NCBI GenBank assembly: GCA_022575985.1
Contig: JAKSXM010000103.1
Span: 62,001 to 126,000, forward strand
Source: Anagrus nilaparvatae
Taxonomy: Eukaryota; Arthropoda; Insecta; Hymenoptera; Mymaridae
Reading direction: 5' to 3'
Length of the DNA stretch: 64,000 nt
The notes under the pieces are model-generated. The model saw only the letters and a program-made list of their open reading frames with translations. It had not been told where the DNA came from and searched no databases. Each line of letters opens with the position of its first letter. The first letter of the stretch is position 1. Below, in pieces: positions 48,754 to 61,498 of the stretch. The translations under genes and the position numbers were made by a program.

Positions 48754-50786
48754 GAGAGAATATTCTACGTAGAGAAAAACTTAAACAAATACGGCCCTTC
48801 AGGCCAGCGTAATTAAAAAACAAGATATAAATAAATTAAATAAGTATTAAAATTATTGTATATTTAGAAAAGGTGGATCCACTTTCATGAAACCATTTGA
48901 ATAGGTTAAAATTTTTGTAAAACAAGTTTACTTATAATGAAAAAATATGTAAAATAGAGAAAAACCTTAACAAATACAGTCCAAAAGGCCTGAGAAATAA
49001 AAAAACAAGATATAAAAATATAAATAGGTATCAAAAATATTGTATTTTTAGAATCTTTGGATCTACTTGTTGAAACCATTTGAATTTGTTAAAATTTTTA
49101 TTAACCAAGTTTATTAATAATAAGAGAATATTCTATGTAGAGGAAAACTAAAACAAATACGGCCCACCAGGCCAGCGTAATTAAAAAACAAGATATAAAT
49201 AAATTAAATAAGTATTAAAATTATTGTATATTTAGAAAAGGTGGATCCACTTTCATGAAACCATTTAAATTGGTTAAAATTCTTATAAACCAAGTTTACT
49301 TATAATAGAAAAATATATAAAATAGAGAAAAACTTAAACAAATACAGTCCAAAAGGCCTGAGAAATAAATAAACATAATATAAAAAATTTAAATAGGTAT
49401 CAAAATTATTGTATTTTTTTAAACGTTGGATCCACTTGCATGAAACCATTTAAATAGGTTAAAATTCTTATAAACCAAGTTTACTTATAATAGAAAAATA
49501 TATAAAATAGAGAAAAACTAAAACAAATACAGTCCAAAAGGCCTGAGAAATAAATAAACATAATATAAAAAATTTAAATAGGTATCAAAATTATTGTATT
49601 TTTTTAAACGTTGGATCCACTTGCATGAAACCATTTGAATAGGTTAAAATTCTTATAAACCAAGTTTACTTATAATAGAAAAATATATAAAATAGAGAAA
49701 AACTTAAACAAATACAGTCCAAAAGGCCTGAGAAATAAATAAACATAATATAAAAAATTTAAATAGGTATCAAAATTATTGTATTTTTTTAAACGTTGGA
49801 TCCACTTTCATGAAACCATTTAAATTGGTTAAAATTCTTATAAACCAAGTTTACTTATAATAGAAAAATATATAAAATAGAGAAAAACTTAAACAAATAC
49901 AGTCCAAAAGGCCTGAGAAATAAATAAACATAATATAAAAAATTTAAATAGGTATCAAAATTATTGTATTTTTTTAAACGTTGGATCCACTTGCATGAAA
50001 CCATTTGAATAGGTTAAAATTCTTATAAACCAAGTTTACTTATAATAGAAAAATATATAAAATAGAGAAAAACTTAAACAAATACAGTCCAAAAGGCCTG
50101 AGAAATAAAAAAACATAATATAAAAAATTTAAATAGGTATCAAAATGATTGTATTTTTATAAACGTTGGATCCACTTGCATGAAACCATTTGAATAGGTT
50201 AATATTTTTATAAACCAAGTTTACTTATAATGAAAAAATATGTAAAATAGAGAAAAACCTAAACAAATACAGTCAAAAAGGCCTGAGAAAAAAAAAAACA
50301 AGATATAAAAAATTTAATTAGGTATCAAAATTATTGTATTTTTATAAACGTTGGATCTACTTGCATAAAACCATTTGAATTGGTTAAAATTTTTATAAAC
50401 CAATTTTACTAATAATGAGAGAATATTCTACGTAGAGAAAAACTTAAACAAATACGGCCCTTCAGGCCAGCGTAATTAAAAAACAAGATATAAATAAATT
50501 AAATAAGTATTAAAATTATTGTATATTTAGAAAAGGTGGATCCACTTTCATGAAACCATTTAAATTGGTTAAAATTCTTATAAACCAAGTTTACTTATAA
50601 TAGAAAAATATATAAAATAGAGAAAAACTTAAACAAATACAGTCCAAAAGGCCTGAGAAATAAATGAACATAATATAAAAAATTTAAATAGGTATCAAAA
50701 TTATTGTATTTTTTTAAACGTTGGATCCACTTGCATGAAACCATTTGAATTGGTTAAAATTTTTATAAACCAATTTTACTAATAAT
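48754..50786 (+). repeat. 11-mer HOR, copy 1 (2,033 bp)
   Basis: The order is A B* A' C C C C C D A C, starts 48754, 48939, 49122, 49307, 49492, 49677, 49862, 50047, 50232, 50417 and 50602. B* is 183 bp (CTTGTTGAAACC). The third C ends like A' (CCACTTTCATGAAACCATTTAAATTGG). The fifth C has AAAATGATTG and GGTTAATATTTTTATAAACC. D has the long A run. The final C has AAATGAACATAAT. Confidence 0.93.
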
Positions 50787-52819
50787 GAGAGAATATTCTA
50801 CGTAGAGAAAAACTTAAACAAATACGGCCCTTCAGGCCAGCGTAATTAAAAAACAAGATATAAATAAATTAAATAAGTATTAAAATTATTGTATATTTAG
50901 AAAAGGTGGATCCACTTTCATGAAACCATATGAATAGGTTAAAATTTTTGTAAAACAAGTTTACTTATAATGAAAAAATATGTAAAATAGAGAAAAACCT
51001 TAACAAATACAGTCCAAAAGGCCTGAGAAATAAAAAAACAAGATATAAAAATATAAATAGGTATCAAAAATATTGTATTTTTAGAATCTTTGGATCTACT
51101 TGTTGAAACCATTTGAATTTGTTAAAATTTTTATTAACCAAGTTTATTAATAATAAGAGAATATTCTATGTAGAGGAAAACTAAAACAAATACGGCCCAC
51201 CAGGCCAGCGTAATTAAAAAACAAGATATAAATAAATTAAATAAGTATTAAAATTATTGTATATTTAGAAAAGGTGGATCCACTTTCATGAAACCATTTA
51301 AATTGGTTAAAATTCTTATAAACCAAGTTTACTTATAATAGAAAAATATATAAAATAGAGAAAAACTTAAACAAATACAGTCCAAAAGGCCTGAGAAATA
51401 AATAAACATAATATAAAAAATTTAAATAGGTATCAAAATTATTGTATTTTTTTAAACGTTGGATCCACTTGCATGAAACCATTTAAATAGGTTAAAATTC
51501 TTATAAACCAAGTTTACTTATAATAGAAAAATAGATAAAATAGAGAAAAACTAAAACAAATACAGTCCAAAAGGCCTGAGAAATAAATAAACATAATATA
51601 AAAAATTTAAATAGGTATCAAAATTATTGTATTTTTTTAAACGTTGGATCCACTTGCATGAAACCATTTGAATAGGTTAAAATTCTTATAAACCAAGTTT
51701 ACTTATAATAGAAAAATATATAAAATAGAGAAAAACTTAAACAAATACAGTCCAAAAGGCCTGAGAAATAAATAAACATAATATAAAAAATTTAAATAGG
51801 TATCAAAATTATTGTATTTTTTTAAACGTTGGATCCACTTTCATGAAACCATTTAAATTGGTTAAAATTCTTATAAACCAAGTTTACTTATAATAGAAAA
51901 ATATATAAAATAGAGAAAAACTTAAACAAATACAGTCCAAAAGGCCTGAGAAATAAATAAACATAATATAAAAAATTTAAATAGGTATCAAAATTATTGT
52001 ATTTTTTTAAACGTTGGATCCACTTGCATGAAACCATTTGAATAGGTTAAAATTCTTATAAACCAAGTTTACTTATAATAGAAAAATATATAAAATAGAG
52101 AAAAACTTAAACAAATACAGTCCAAAAGGCCTGAGAAATAAATGAACATAATATAAAAAATTTAAATAGGTATCAAAATGATTGTATTTTTATAAACGTT
52201 GGATCCACTTGCATGAAACCATTTGAATAGGTTAATATTTTTATAAACCAAGTTTACTTATAATGAAAAAATATGTAAAATAGAGAAAAACCTAAACAAA
52301 TACAGTCAAAAAGGCCTGAGAAAAAAAAAAACAAGATATAAAAAATTTAATTAGGTATCAAAATTATTGTATTTTTATAAACGTTGGATCTACTTGCATA
52401 AAACCATTTGAATTGGTTAAAATTTTTATAAACCAATTTTACTAATAATGAGAGAATATTCTACGTAGAGAAAAACTTAAACAAATACGGCCCTTCAGGC
52501 CAGCGTAATTAAAAAACAAGATATAAATAAATTAAATAAGTATTAAAATTATTGTATATTTAGAAAAGGTGGATCCACTTTCATGAAACCATTTAAATTG
52601 GTTAAAATTCTTATAAACCAAGTTTACTTATAATAGAAAAATATATAAAATAGAGAAAAACTTAAACAAATACAGTCCAAAAGGCCTGAGAAATAAATGA
52701 ACATAATATAAAAAATTTAAATAGGTATCAAAATTATTGTATTTTTTTAAACGTTGGATCCACTTGCATGAAACCATTTGAATTGGTTAAAATTTTTATA
52801 AACCAATTTTACTAATAAT
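50787..52819 (+). repeat. 11-mer HOR, copy 2 (2,033 bp)
   Basis: It has the same 11 monomers, the same total length and the same private marks as 48754-50786. Starts are 50787, 50972, 51155, 51340, 51525, 51710, 51895, 52080, 52265, 52450 and 52635. Visible differences are few, for example ACCATATGAATAGG in the first A, AAATAGATAAAATAG in the second C and AAATGAACATAAT in the fifth C. Confidence 0.93.
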
Positions 52820-53557
52820 GAGAGAATATTCTACGTAGAGAAAAACTTAAACAAATACGGCCCTTCAGGCCAGCGTAATTAAAAAACAAGATATAAATAA
52901 ATTAAATAAGTATTAAAATTATTGTATATTTAGAAAAGGTGGATCCACTTTCATGAAACCATTTGAATAGGTTAAAATTTTTGTAAAACAAGTTTACTTA
53001 TAATGAAAAAATATGTAAAATAGAGAAAAACCTTAACAAATACAGTCCAAAAGGCCTGAGAAATAAAAAAACAAGATATAAAAATATAAATAGGTATCAA
53101 AAATATTGTATTTTTAGAATCTTTGGATCTACTTGTTGAAACCATTTGAATTTGTTAAAATTTTTATTAACCAAGTTTATTAATAATAAGAGAATATTCT
53201 ATGTAGAGGAAAACTAAAACAAATACGGCCCACCAGGCCAGCGTAATTAAAAAACAAGATATAAATAAATTAAATAAGTATTAAAATTATTGTATATTTA
53301 GAAAAGGTGGATCCACTTTCATGAAACCATTTAAATTGGTTAAAATTCTTATAAACCAAGTTTACTTATAATAGAAAAATATATAAAATAGAGAAAAACT
53401 TAAACAAATACAGTCCAAAAGGCCTGAGAAATAAATGAACATAATATAAAAAATTTAAATAGGTATCAAAATTATTGTATTTTTTTAAACGTTGGATCCA
53501 CTTGCATGAAACCATTTGAATTGGTTAAAATTTTTATAAACCAATTTTACTAATAAT
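52820..53557 (+). repeat. 4-mer A B* A' C, shortened 11-mer (738 bp)
   Basis: Starts are 52820, 53005, 53188 and 53373. Its B* has the 183-bp CTTGTTGAAACC form of the 11-mer, unlike the 184-bp B* at 48200. Its C has AAATGAACATAAT and leads to A. It therefore reads as an 11-mer that lost seven monomers (the C run, D and A) by exchange between its first and last C, rather than as a copy of the older 4-mer. Confidence 0.88.
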
Positions 53558-55220
53558 GAGAGAATATTCTACGTAGAGAAAAACTTAAACAAATACGGCC
53601 CTTCAGGCCAGCGTAATTAAAAAACAAGATATAAATAAATTAAATAAGTATTAAAATTATTGTATATTTAGAAAAGGTGGATCCACTTTCATGAAACCAT
53701 TTGAATAGGTTAAAATTTTTGTAAAACAAGTTTACTTATAATGAAAAAATATGTAAAATAGAGAAAAACCTTAACAAATACAGTCCAAAAGGCCTGAGAA
53801 ATAAAAAAACAAGATATAAAAATATAAATAGGTATCAAAAATATTGTATTTTTAGAATCTTTGGATCTACTTGTTGAAACCATTTGAATTTGTTAAAATT
53901 TTTATTAACCAAGTTTATTAATAATAAGAGAATATTCTATGTAGAGGAAAACTAAAACAAATACGGCCCACCAGGCCAGCGTAATTAAAAAACAAGATAT
54001 AAATAAATTAAATAAGTATTAAAATTATTGTATATTTAGAAAAGGTGGATCCACTTTCATGAAACCATTTAAATTGGTTAAAATTCTTATAAACCAAGTT
54101 TACTTATAATAGAAAAATATATAAAATAGAGAAAAACTTAAACAAATACAGTCCAAAAGGCCTGAGAAATAAATAAACATAATATAAAAAATTTAAATAG
54201 GTATCAAAATTATTGTATTTTTTTAAACGTTGGATCCACTTGCATGAAACCATTTAAATAGGTTAAAATTCTTATAAACCAAGTTTACTTATAATAGAAA
54301 AATATATAAAATAGAGAAAAACTAAAACAAATACAGTCCAAAAGGCCTGAGAAATAAATAAACATAATATAAAAAATTTAAATAGGTATCAAAATTATTG
54401 TATTTTTTTAAACGTTGGATCCACTTGCATGAAACCATTTGAATAGGTTAAAATTCTTATAAACCAAGTTTACTTATAATAGAAAAATATATAAAATAGA
54501 GAAAAACTTAAACAAATACAGTCCAAAAGGCCTGAGAAATAAATAAACATAATATAAAAAATTTAAATAGGTATCAAAATTATTGTATTTTTTTAAACGT
54601 TGGATCCACTTTCATGAAACCATTTAAATTGGTTAAAATTCTTATAAACCAAGTTTACTTATAATAGAAAAATATATAAAATAGAGAAAAACTTAAACAA
54701 ATACAGTCCAAAAGGCCTGAGAAATAAATAAACATAATATAAAAAATTTAAATAGGTATCAAAATTATTGTATTTTTTTAAACGTTGGATCCACTTGCAT
54801 GAAACCATTTGAATAGGTTAAAATTCTTATAAACCAAGTTTACTTATAATAGAAAAATATATAAAATAGAGAAAAACTTAAACAAATACAGTCCAAAAGG
54901 CCTGAGAAATAAAAAAACATAATATAAAAAATTTAAATAGGTATCAAAATGATTGTATTTTTATAAACGTTGGATCCACTTGCATGAAACCATTTGAATA
55001 GGTTAATATTTTTATAAACCAAGTTTACTTATAATGAAAAAATATGTAAAATAGAGAAAAACCTAAACAAATACAGTCAAAAAGGCCTGAGAAAAAAAAA
55101 AACAAGATATAAAAAATTTAATTAGGTATCAAAATTATTGTATTTTTATAAACGTTGGATCTACTTGCATAAAACCATTTGAATTGGTTAAAATTTTTAT
55201 AAACCAATTTTACTAATAAT
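53558..55220 (+). repeat. Third 11-mer copy, ending after D (9 monomers)
   Basis: The order is A B* A' C C C C C D, starts 53558, 53743, 53926, 54111, 54296, 54481, 54666, 54851 and 55036. All marks of the 11-mer are present up to D. The next monomer (A at 55221) then goes to B* instead of C, so the 11-mer zone ends here. Confidence 0.91.
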
Positions 55221-57991
55221 GAGAGAATATTCTACGTAGAGAAAAACTTAAACAAATACGGCCCTTCAGGCCAGCGTAATTAAAAAACAAGATATAAATA
55301 AATTAAATAAGTATTAAAATTATTGTATATTTAGAAAAGGTGGATCCACTTTCATGAAACCATTTGAATAGGTTAAAATTTTTATAAAACAAGTTTACTT
55401 ATAATGAAAAAATATGTAAAATAGAGAAAAACCTTAACAAATACAGTCCAAAAGGCCTGAGAAATAAAAAAACAAGATATAAAAATATAAATAGGAATCA
55501 AAAATATTGTATTTTTAGAATCTTTGGATCTACTTGCTTGAAACCATTTGAATTGGTTAAAATTCTTATAAACCAAGTTTTCTTATAATAGAAAAATATA
55601 TAAAATAGAGAAAAACTTAAACAAATACAGTCCAAAAGGCCTGAGAAATAAATAAACATAATATAAAAAATTTAATTAGGTGTCAAAATTATTGTATTTT
55701 TATAAACGTTGGATCTACTTGCATAAAACCATTTGAATTGGTTAAAATTTTTACAAACCAATTTTACAAATAATGAGAGAATATTCTACGTAGAGAAGAA
55801 CTTAAACAAATACGGCCCTTCAGGCCAGCGTAATTAAAAAACAAGATATAAATAAATTAAATAAGTATTAAAATTATTGTATATTTAGAAAAGGTGGATC
55901 CACTTTCATGAAACCATTTGAATTGGTTAAAATTCTTATAAACCAATTTTACTTATAATAGAAAAATATATAAAATAGAGAAAAACTTAAACAAATACAG
56001 TCCAAAAGGCCTGAGAAATAAAAAAACAAGATATAAAAATATAAATAGGTATCAAAAATATTGTATTTTTAGAATCTTTGGATCTACTTGCTTGAAACCA
56101 TTTGAATTGGTTAAAATTTTTATAAACCAAATTTACTAATAATGAGAGAATATTCTACGTAGAGAAAAACTTAAACAAATACGGCCCTTCAGGCCAGCGT
56201 AATTAAAAAACAAGATATAAATAAATTAAATAAGTATTAAAATTATTGTATATTTAGAAAAGGTGGATCCACTTTCATGAAACCATTTGAATAGGTTAAA
56301 ATTTTTATAAAACAAGTTTACTTATAATGAAAAAATATGTAAAATAGAGAAAAACCTTAACAAATACAGTCCAAAAGGCCTGAGAAATAAAAAAACAAGA
56401 TATAAAAATATAAATAGGTATCAAAAATATTGTATTTTTAGAATCTTTGGATCTACTTGCTTGAAACCATTTGAATTGGTTAAAATTCTTATAAACCAAG
56501 TTTACTTATAATAGAAAAATATATAAAATAGAGAAAAACTTAAACAAATACAGTCCAAAAGGCCTGAGAAATAAAAAAAGATAATATAAAAAATTTAAAT
56601 AGGTATCAAAATTATTGTATTTTTATAAACGTTGGATCCACTTGCATGAAACCATTTGAATAGGTTAAAATTTTTATAAAACAAGTTTACTTATAATGAA
56701 AAAATATGTAAAATAGAGAAAAACCTAAACAAATACAGTCAAAAAGGCCTGAGAAATAAAAAAAGATAATATAAAAAATTTAAATAGGTATCAAAATTAT
56801 TGTATTTTTATAAACGTTGGATCCACTTGCATGAAACCATTTGAATAGGTTAAAATTTTTATAAAACAAGTTTACTTATAATGAAAAAATATGTAAAATA
56901 GAGAAAAACCTAAACAAATACAGTCAAAAAGGCCTGAGAAATAAAAAAACAAGATATAAAAAATTTAATTAGGTATCAAAATTATTGTATTTTTATAAAC
57001 GTTGGATCTACTTTCATGAAACCATTTGAATTGGTTAAAATTTTTATAAACCAATTTTACTAATAATGAGAGAATATTCTACGTAGAGAAAAACTTAAAC
57101 AAATACGGCCCTTCAGGCCAGCGTAATTAAAAAACAAGATATAAATAAATTAAATAAGTATTAAAATTATTGTATATTTAGAAAAGGTGGATCCACTTTC
57201 ATGAAACCATTTGAATAGGTTAAAATTTTTATAAAACAAGTTTACTTATAATGAAAAAATATGTAAAATAGAGAAAAACCTTAACAAATACAGTCCAAAA
57301 GGCCTGAGAAATAAAAAAACAAGATATAAAAATATAAATAGGTAACAAAAATATTGTATTTTTAGAATCTTTGGATCTACTTGCTTGAAACCATTTGAAT
57401 TGGTTAAAATTTTTATAAACCAAGTTTACTTATAATAGAAAAATATATAAAATAGAGAAAAACTTAAACAAATACAATCCAAAAGGCCTGAGAAATAAAT
57501 AAACATAATATAAAAAATTTAATTAGGTGTCAAAATTATTGTATTTTTATAAACGTTGGATCTACTTGCATAAAACCATTTGAATTGGTTAAAATTTTTA
57601 CAAACCAATTTTACAAATAATGAGAGAATATTCTACGTAGAGAAGAACTTAAACAAATACGGCCCTTCAGGCCAGCGTAATTAAAAAACAAGATATAAAT
57701 AAATTAAATAAGTATTAAAATTATTGTATATTTAGTAAAGGTGGATCCACTTTCATGAAACCATTTGAATTGGTTAAAATTCTTATAAACCAATTTTACT
57801 TATAATAGAAAAATATATAAAATAGAGAAAAACTTAAACAAATACAGTCCAAAAGGCCTGAGAAATAAAAAAACATAATATAAAAAATTTAAATAGGTAT
57901 CAAAATTATTGTATTTTTATAAACGTTGGATCCACTTGCATGAAACCATTTGAATAGGTTAAAATTTTTATAAAACAAGTTTACTTATAAT
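55221..57991 (+). repeat. 15 monomers repeating 39893-42848
   Basis: The order is A B* C/D A C/B* | A B* C D/C D | A B* C/D A C. Starts are 55221, 55406, 55590, 55775, 55960, 56144, 56329, 56513, 56698, 56883, 57068, 57253, 57437, 57622 and 57807. 56144-57991 is colinear with 41001-42848 at exactly 15,143 bp. The B* at 55406 shares AATAGGAATC with 40078. The unit at 55960 is a C front with a B* back. The first five monomers differ from the 39893 copy in their inner order. Confidence 0.9.
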
Positions 57992-58914
57992 GAAAAAATA
58001 TGTAAAATAGAGAAAAACCTTAACAAATACAGTCCAAAAGGCCTGAGAAATAAAAAAACAAGATATAAAAATATAAATAGGTATCAAAAATATTGTATTT
58101 TTAGAATCTTTGGATCTACTTGCTTGAAACCATTTGAATTGGTTAAAATTCTTATAAACCAAGTTTACTTATAATAGAAAAATATATAAAATAGAGAAAA
58201 ACTTAAACAAATACAGTCCAAAAGGCCTGAGAAATAAAAAAAGATAATATAAAAAATTTAAATAGGTATCAAAATTATTGTATTTTTATAAACGTTGGAT
58301 CCACTTGCATGAAACCATTTGAATAGGTTAAAATTTTTATAAAACAAGTTTACTTATAATGAAAAAATATGTAAAATAGAGAAAAACCTAAACAAATACA
58401 GTCAAAAAGGCCTGAGAAATAAAAAAAGATAATATAAAAAATTTAAATAGGTATCAAAATTATTGTATTTTTATAAACGTTGGATCCACTTGCATGAAAC
58501 CATTTGAATAGGTTAAAATTTTTATAAACCAATTTTACTAATAATGAGAGAATATTCTACGTAGAGAAAAACTTAAACAAATACGGCCCTTCAGGCCAGC
58601 GTAATTAAAAAACAAGATATAAATAAATTAAATAAGTATTAAAATTATTGTATATTTAGAAAAGGTGGATCCACTTTCATGAAACCATTTGAATAGGTTA
58701 AAATTTTTATAAAACAAGTTTACTTATAATGAAAAAATATGTAAAAAAGAGAAAAACCTTAACAAATACAGTCCAAAAGGCCTGAGAAATAAAAAAACAA
58801 GATATAAAAATATAAATAGGTATCAAAAATATTGTATTTTTAGAATCTTTGGATCTACTTGCTTGAAACCATTTGAATTGGTTAAAATTTTTACAAACCA
58901 ATTTTACAAATAAT
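57992..58914 (+). repeat. 5 monomers B* C D/C A B*
   Basis: Starts are 57992, 58176, 58361, 58546 and 58731. It follows a C directly with B*. The D/C unit at 58361 ends in an A-leading tail, so the plain D seen after it at 41740 and 43957 is missing. The B* at 58731 has AAAAAAGAG where others have AAAATAGAG. Confidence 0.88.
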
Positions 58915-60574
58915 GAGAGAATATTCTACGTAGAGAAGAACTTAAACAAATACGGCCCTTCAGGCCAGCGTAATTAAAAAACAAGATATAAATAAATTAA
59001 ATAAGTATTAAAATTATTGTATATTTAGAAAAGGTGGATACAATTTCATGAATCCATTTGAATAGGTTAAAATTTTTATAAAACAAGTTTACTTATAATG
59101 AAAAAATATGTTAAATAGAGAAAAACCTTAACAAATACAGTCCAAAAAGCCTGAGAAATAAAAAAACAAGATATAATAATTTAAATAGGTATCAAAAATA
59201 TTGTATTTCTAGAATCTTTGGATCCACTTTTATGAATTCATTTGAGTTGGTTAAAATTTTTATAAACCAATTTTACTATTAATGAGAGAATATTCTACGT
59301 AGAGAAGAACTTAAACAAATACGGCCCTTCAGGCCAGCGTAATTAAAAAACAAGATATAAATAAATTAAATAAGTATTAAAATTATTGTATATTTAGAAA
59401 AGGTGGATACAATTTCATGAAACCATTTGAATAGGTTAAAATTTTTATAAAACAAGTTTACTTATAATGAAAAAATATGTAAAATAGAGAAAAACCTTAA
59501 CAAATACAGTCCAAAAGGCCTGAGAAATAAAAAAACAAGATATAAAAATATAAATAGGTATCAAAAATATTGTATTTTTAGAATCTTTGGATCTACTTGC
59601 TTGAAACCATTTGAATTGGTTAAAATTTTTACAAACCAATTTTACAAATAATGAGAGAATATTCTACGTAGAGAAGAACTTAAACAAATACGGCCCTTCA
59701 GGCCAGCGTAATTAAAAAACAAGATATAAATAAATTAAATAAGTATTAAAATTATTGTATATTTAGAAAAGGTGGATACAATTTCATGAATCCATTTGAA
59801 TAGGTTAAAATTTTTATAAAACAAGTTTACTTATAATGAAAAAATATGTTAAATAGAGAAAAACCTTAACAAATACAGTCCAAAAAGCCTGAGAAATAAA
59901 AAAACAAGATATAAAAATTTAAATAGGTATCAAAATATTGTATTTTTAGAATCTTTGGATCTACTTGCATGAAACCATTTGAATTGGTTAAAATTTTTAT
60001 AAACCAAGTTTACTAATAATAAGAAAATATTCTACGTAGAGGAAAACTAAAACAAATACGGCCCTTCAGGCCAGCGTAATTAAAAAACAAGATATAAATA
60101 AATTAAAAAAGTATTAAAATTATTGTATATTTAGAAAAGGTGGATCCACTTTCATGAAACCATTTTCATAGGTTAAATATTTTATATAACAAGTTTACTT
60201 ATAATGAAAAAATATGTAAAATAGAGAAAAACCTTAACAAATACAGTCCAAAAGGCCTGAGAAATAAAAAAACAAGATATAATAATTTAAATAGGTATCA
60301 AAAATATTGTATTTCTAGAATCTTTGGATCCACTTTTATGAATTCATTTGAGTTGGTTAAAATTTTTATAAACCAATTTTACTATTAATGAGAGAATATT
60401 CTACGTAGAGAAAAACTTAAACAAATACGGCCCTTCAGGCCAGCGTAATTAAAAAACAAGATATGAATAAATTAAATAAGTATTAAAATTATTGTATATT
60501 TAGAAAAGGTGGATCCTCTTTCATGAAACCATTTGAATAGGTTAAAATTTTTATAAAACAAGTTTACTTATAAT
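58915..60574 (+). repeat. 9 monomers A B A B* A B A' B A repeating 44511-46538
   Basis: Starts are 58915, 59100, 59284, 59469, 59653, 59838, 60021, 60206 and 60390. 59284-60574 matches 45248-46538 at an offset of 14,036 bp, with all marks (GATACAATTT, ATTTCTAG, TAAATATTTTATATAAC, ATATGAAT, GGATCCTC). The B at 59100 has the front of the B at 44696 (GTTAAATAG, AAAAAGCC) and the back of the B at 45064 (ATTTCTAG, GAATTC). One B-A' length (368 bp) is therefore missing relative to the other copy. Confidence 0.91.
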
Positions 60575-61128
60575 GAAAAAATATGTAAAATAGAGAAAAA
60601 CCTTAACAAATACAGTCCAAAAGGCCTGAGAAATAAAAAAACAAGATATAAAAATTTAAATAGGTATCAAAAATATTGTATTTTTAGATTCTTTGGATCT
60701 ACTTGCATGAAACCATTTGAATTGGTTAAAATTTTTATAAACCAGGTTTATTAATAATAAGAGAATATTCTATGTAGAGGAAAACTAAAACAAATACGGC
60801 CCACCAGGCCAGCGTAATTAAAAAACAAGATATAAATAAATTAAATAAGTATTAAATTTATTGTATATTTAGAAAAGGTGGATCCACTTTCATGAAACCA
60901 TTTGAATAGGTTAAAATTTTTATAAAACAAGTTTACTTATAATGAAAAAATATGTAAAATAGAGAAAAACCTTAACAAATACAGTCCAAAAGGCCTGAGA
61001 AATAAAAAAAAATAATATAAATAATTTAATTAGGTATCAAAATTATTGTATTTTTATAAACGTTGGATCCACTTGCATGAAACCATTTGAATAGGTTAAA
61101 ATTTTTATAAAACAAGTTTACTAATAAT

Positions 61129-61313
61129 AAGAGAATATTCTATGTAGAGGAAAACTAAAACAAATACGGCCCACCAGGCCAGCGTAATTAAAAAACAAGA
61201 TATAAATAAATTAAATAAGTATTAAAATTATTGTATATTTAGAAAAGGTGGATCCACTTTCATGAAACCATTTGAATTGGATAAAATTCTTATAAACCAA
61301 GTTTACTTATAAT
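61129..61313 (+). repeat. Class A' monomer, exemplar (185 bp)
   Basis: A' is a sub-class of A that starts AAGAGAATATTC instead of GAGAGAATATTC. It usually reads GAGGAAAACTAAAAC where A reads GAGAAAAACTTAAAC. In this copy CTACGTAG has become CTATGTAG and the GGCC pair is separated by CACCA (CGGCCCACCAGGCC). Other A' copies, such as 1659-1843, keep CTACGTAG and CCTTCAGGCC, so A' is itself heterogeneous. Many A' units end in AAAATTCTTATAAACC and are then followed by a C monomer, as here. Confidence 0.88.
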
Positions 61314-61498
61314 AGAAAAATATATAAAATAGAGAAAAACTTAAACAAATACAGTCCAAAAGGCCTGAGAAATAAAAAAACATAATATAAAAAATTTAAA
61401 TAGGTATCAAAATTATTGTATTTTTATAAACGTTGGATCCACTTGCATGAAACCATTTGAATAGGTTAAAATTTTTATAAAACAAGTTTACTTATAAT
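61314..61498 (+). repeat. Class C monomer, exemplar (185 bp)
   Basis: C starts AGAAAAATATATAAAATAG, has AACTTAAACAAATACAG and AACATAATATAAAAAATTT, and ends its core with TTTTTATAAACGTTGGATCC. C-class sub-variants are useful lineage tags: AAAAGATAATAT (34-58 kb tetramers), AAATAAACATAAT or AAATGAACATAAT with TTTTTTTAAACG (11-mer zone), and GCCCTGAG (27-33 kb). C is the class most often found in direct runs, four in a row at 38968-39707 and five at 49307-50231. Confidence 0.91.
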
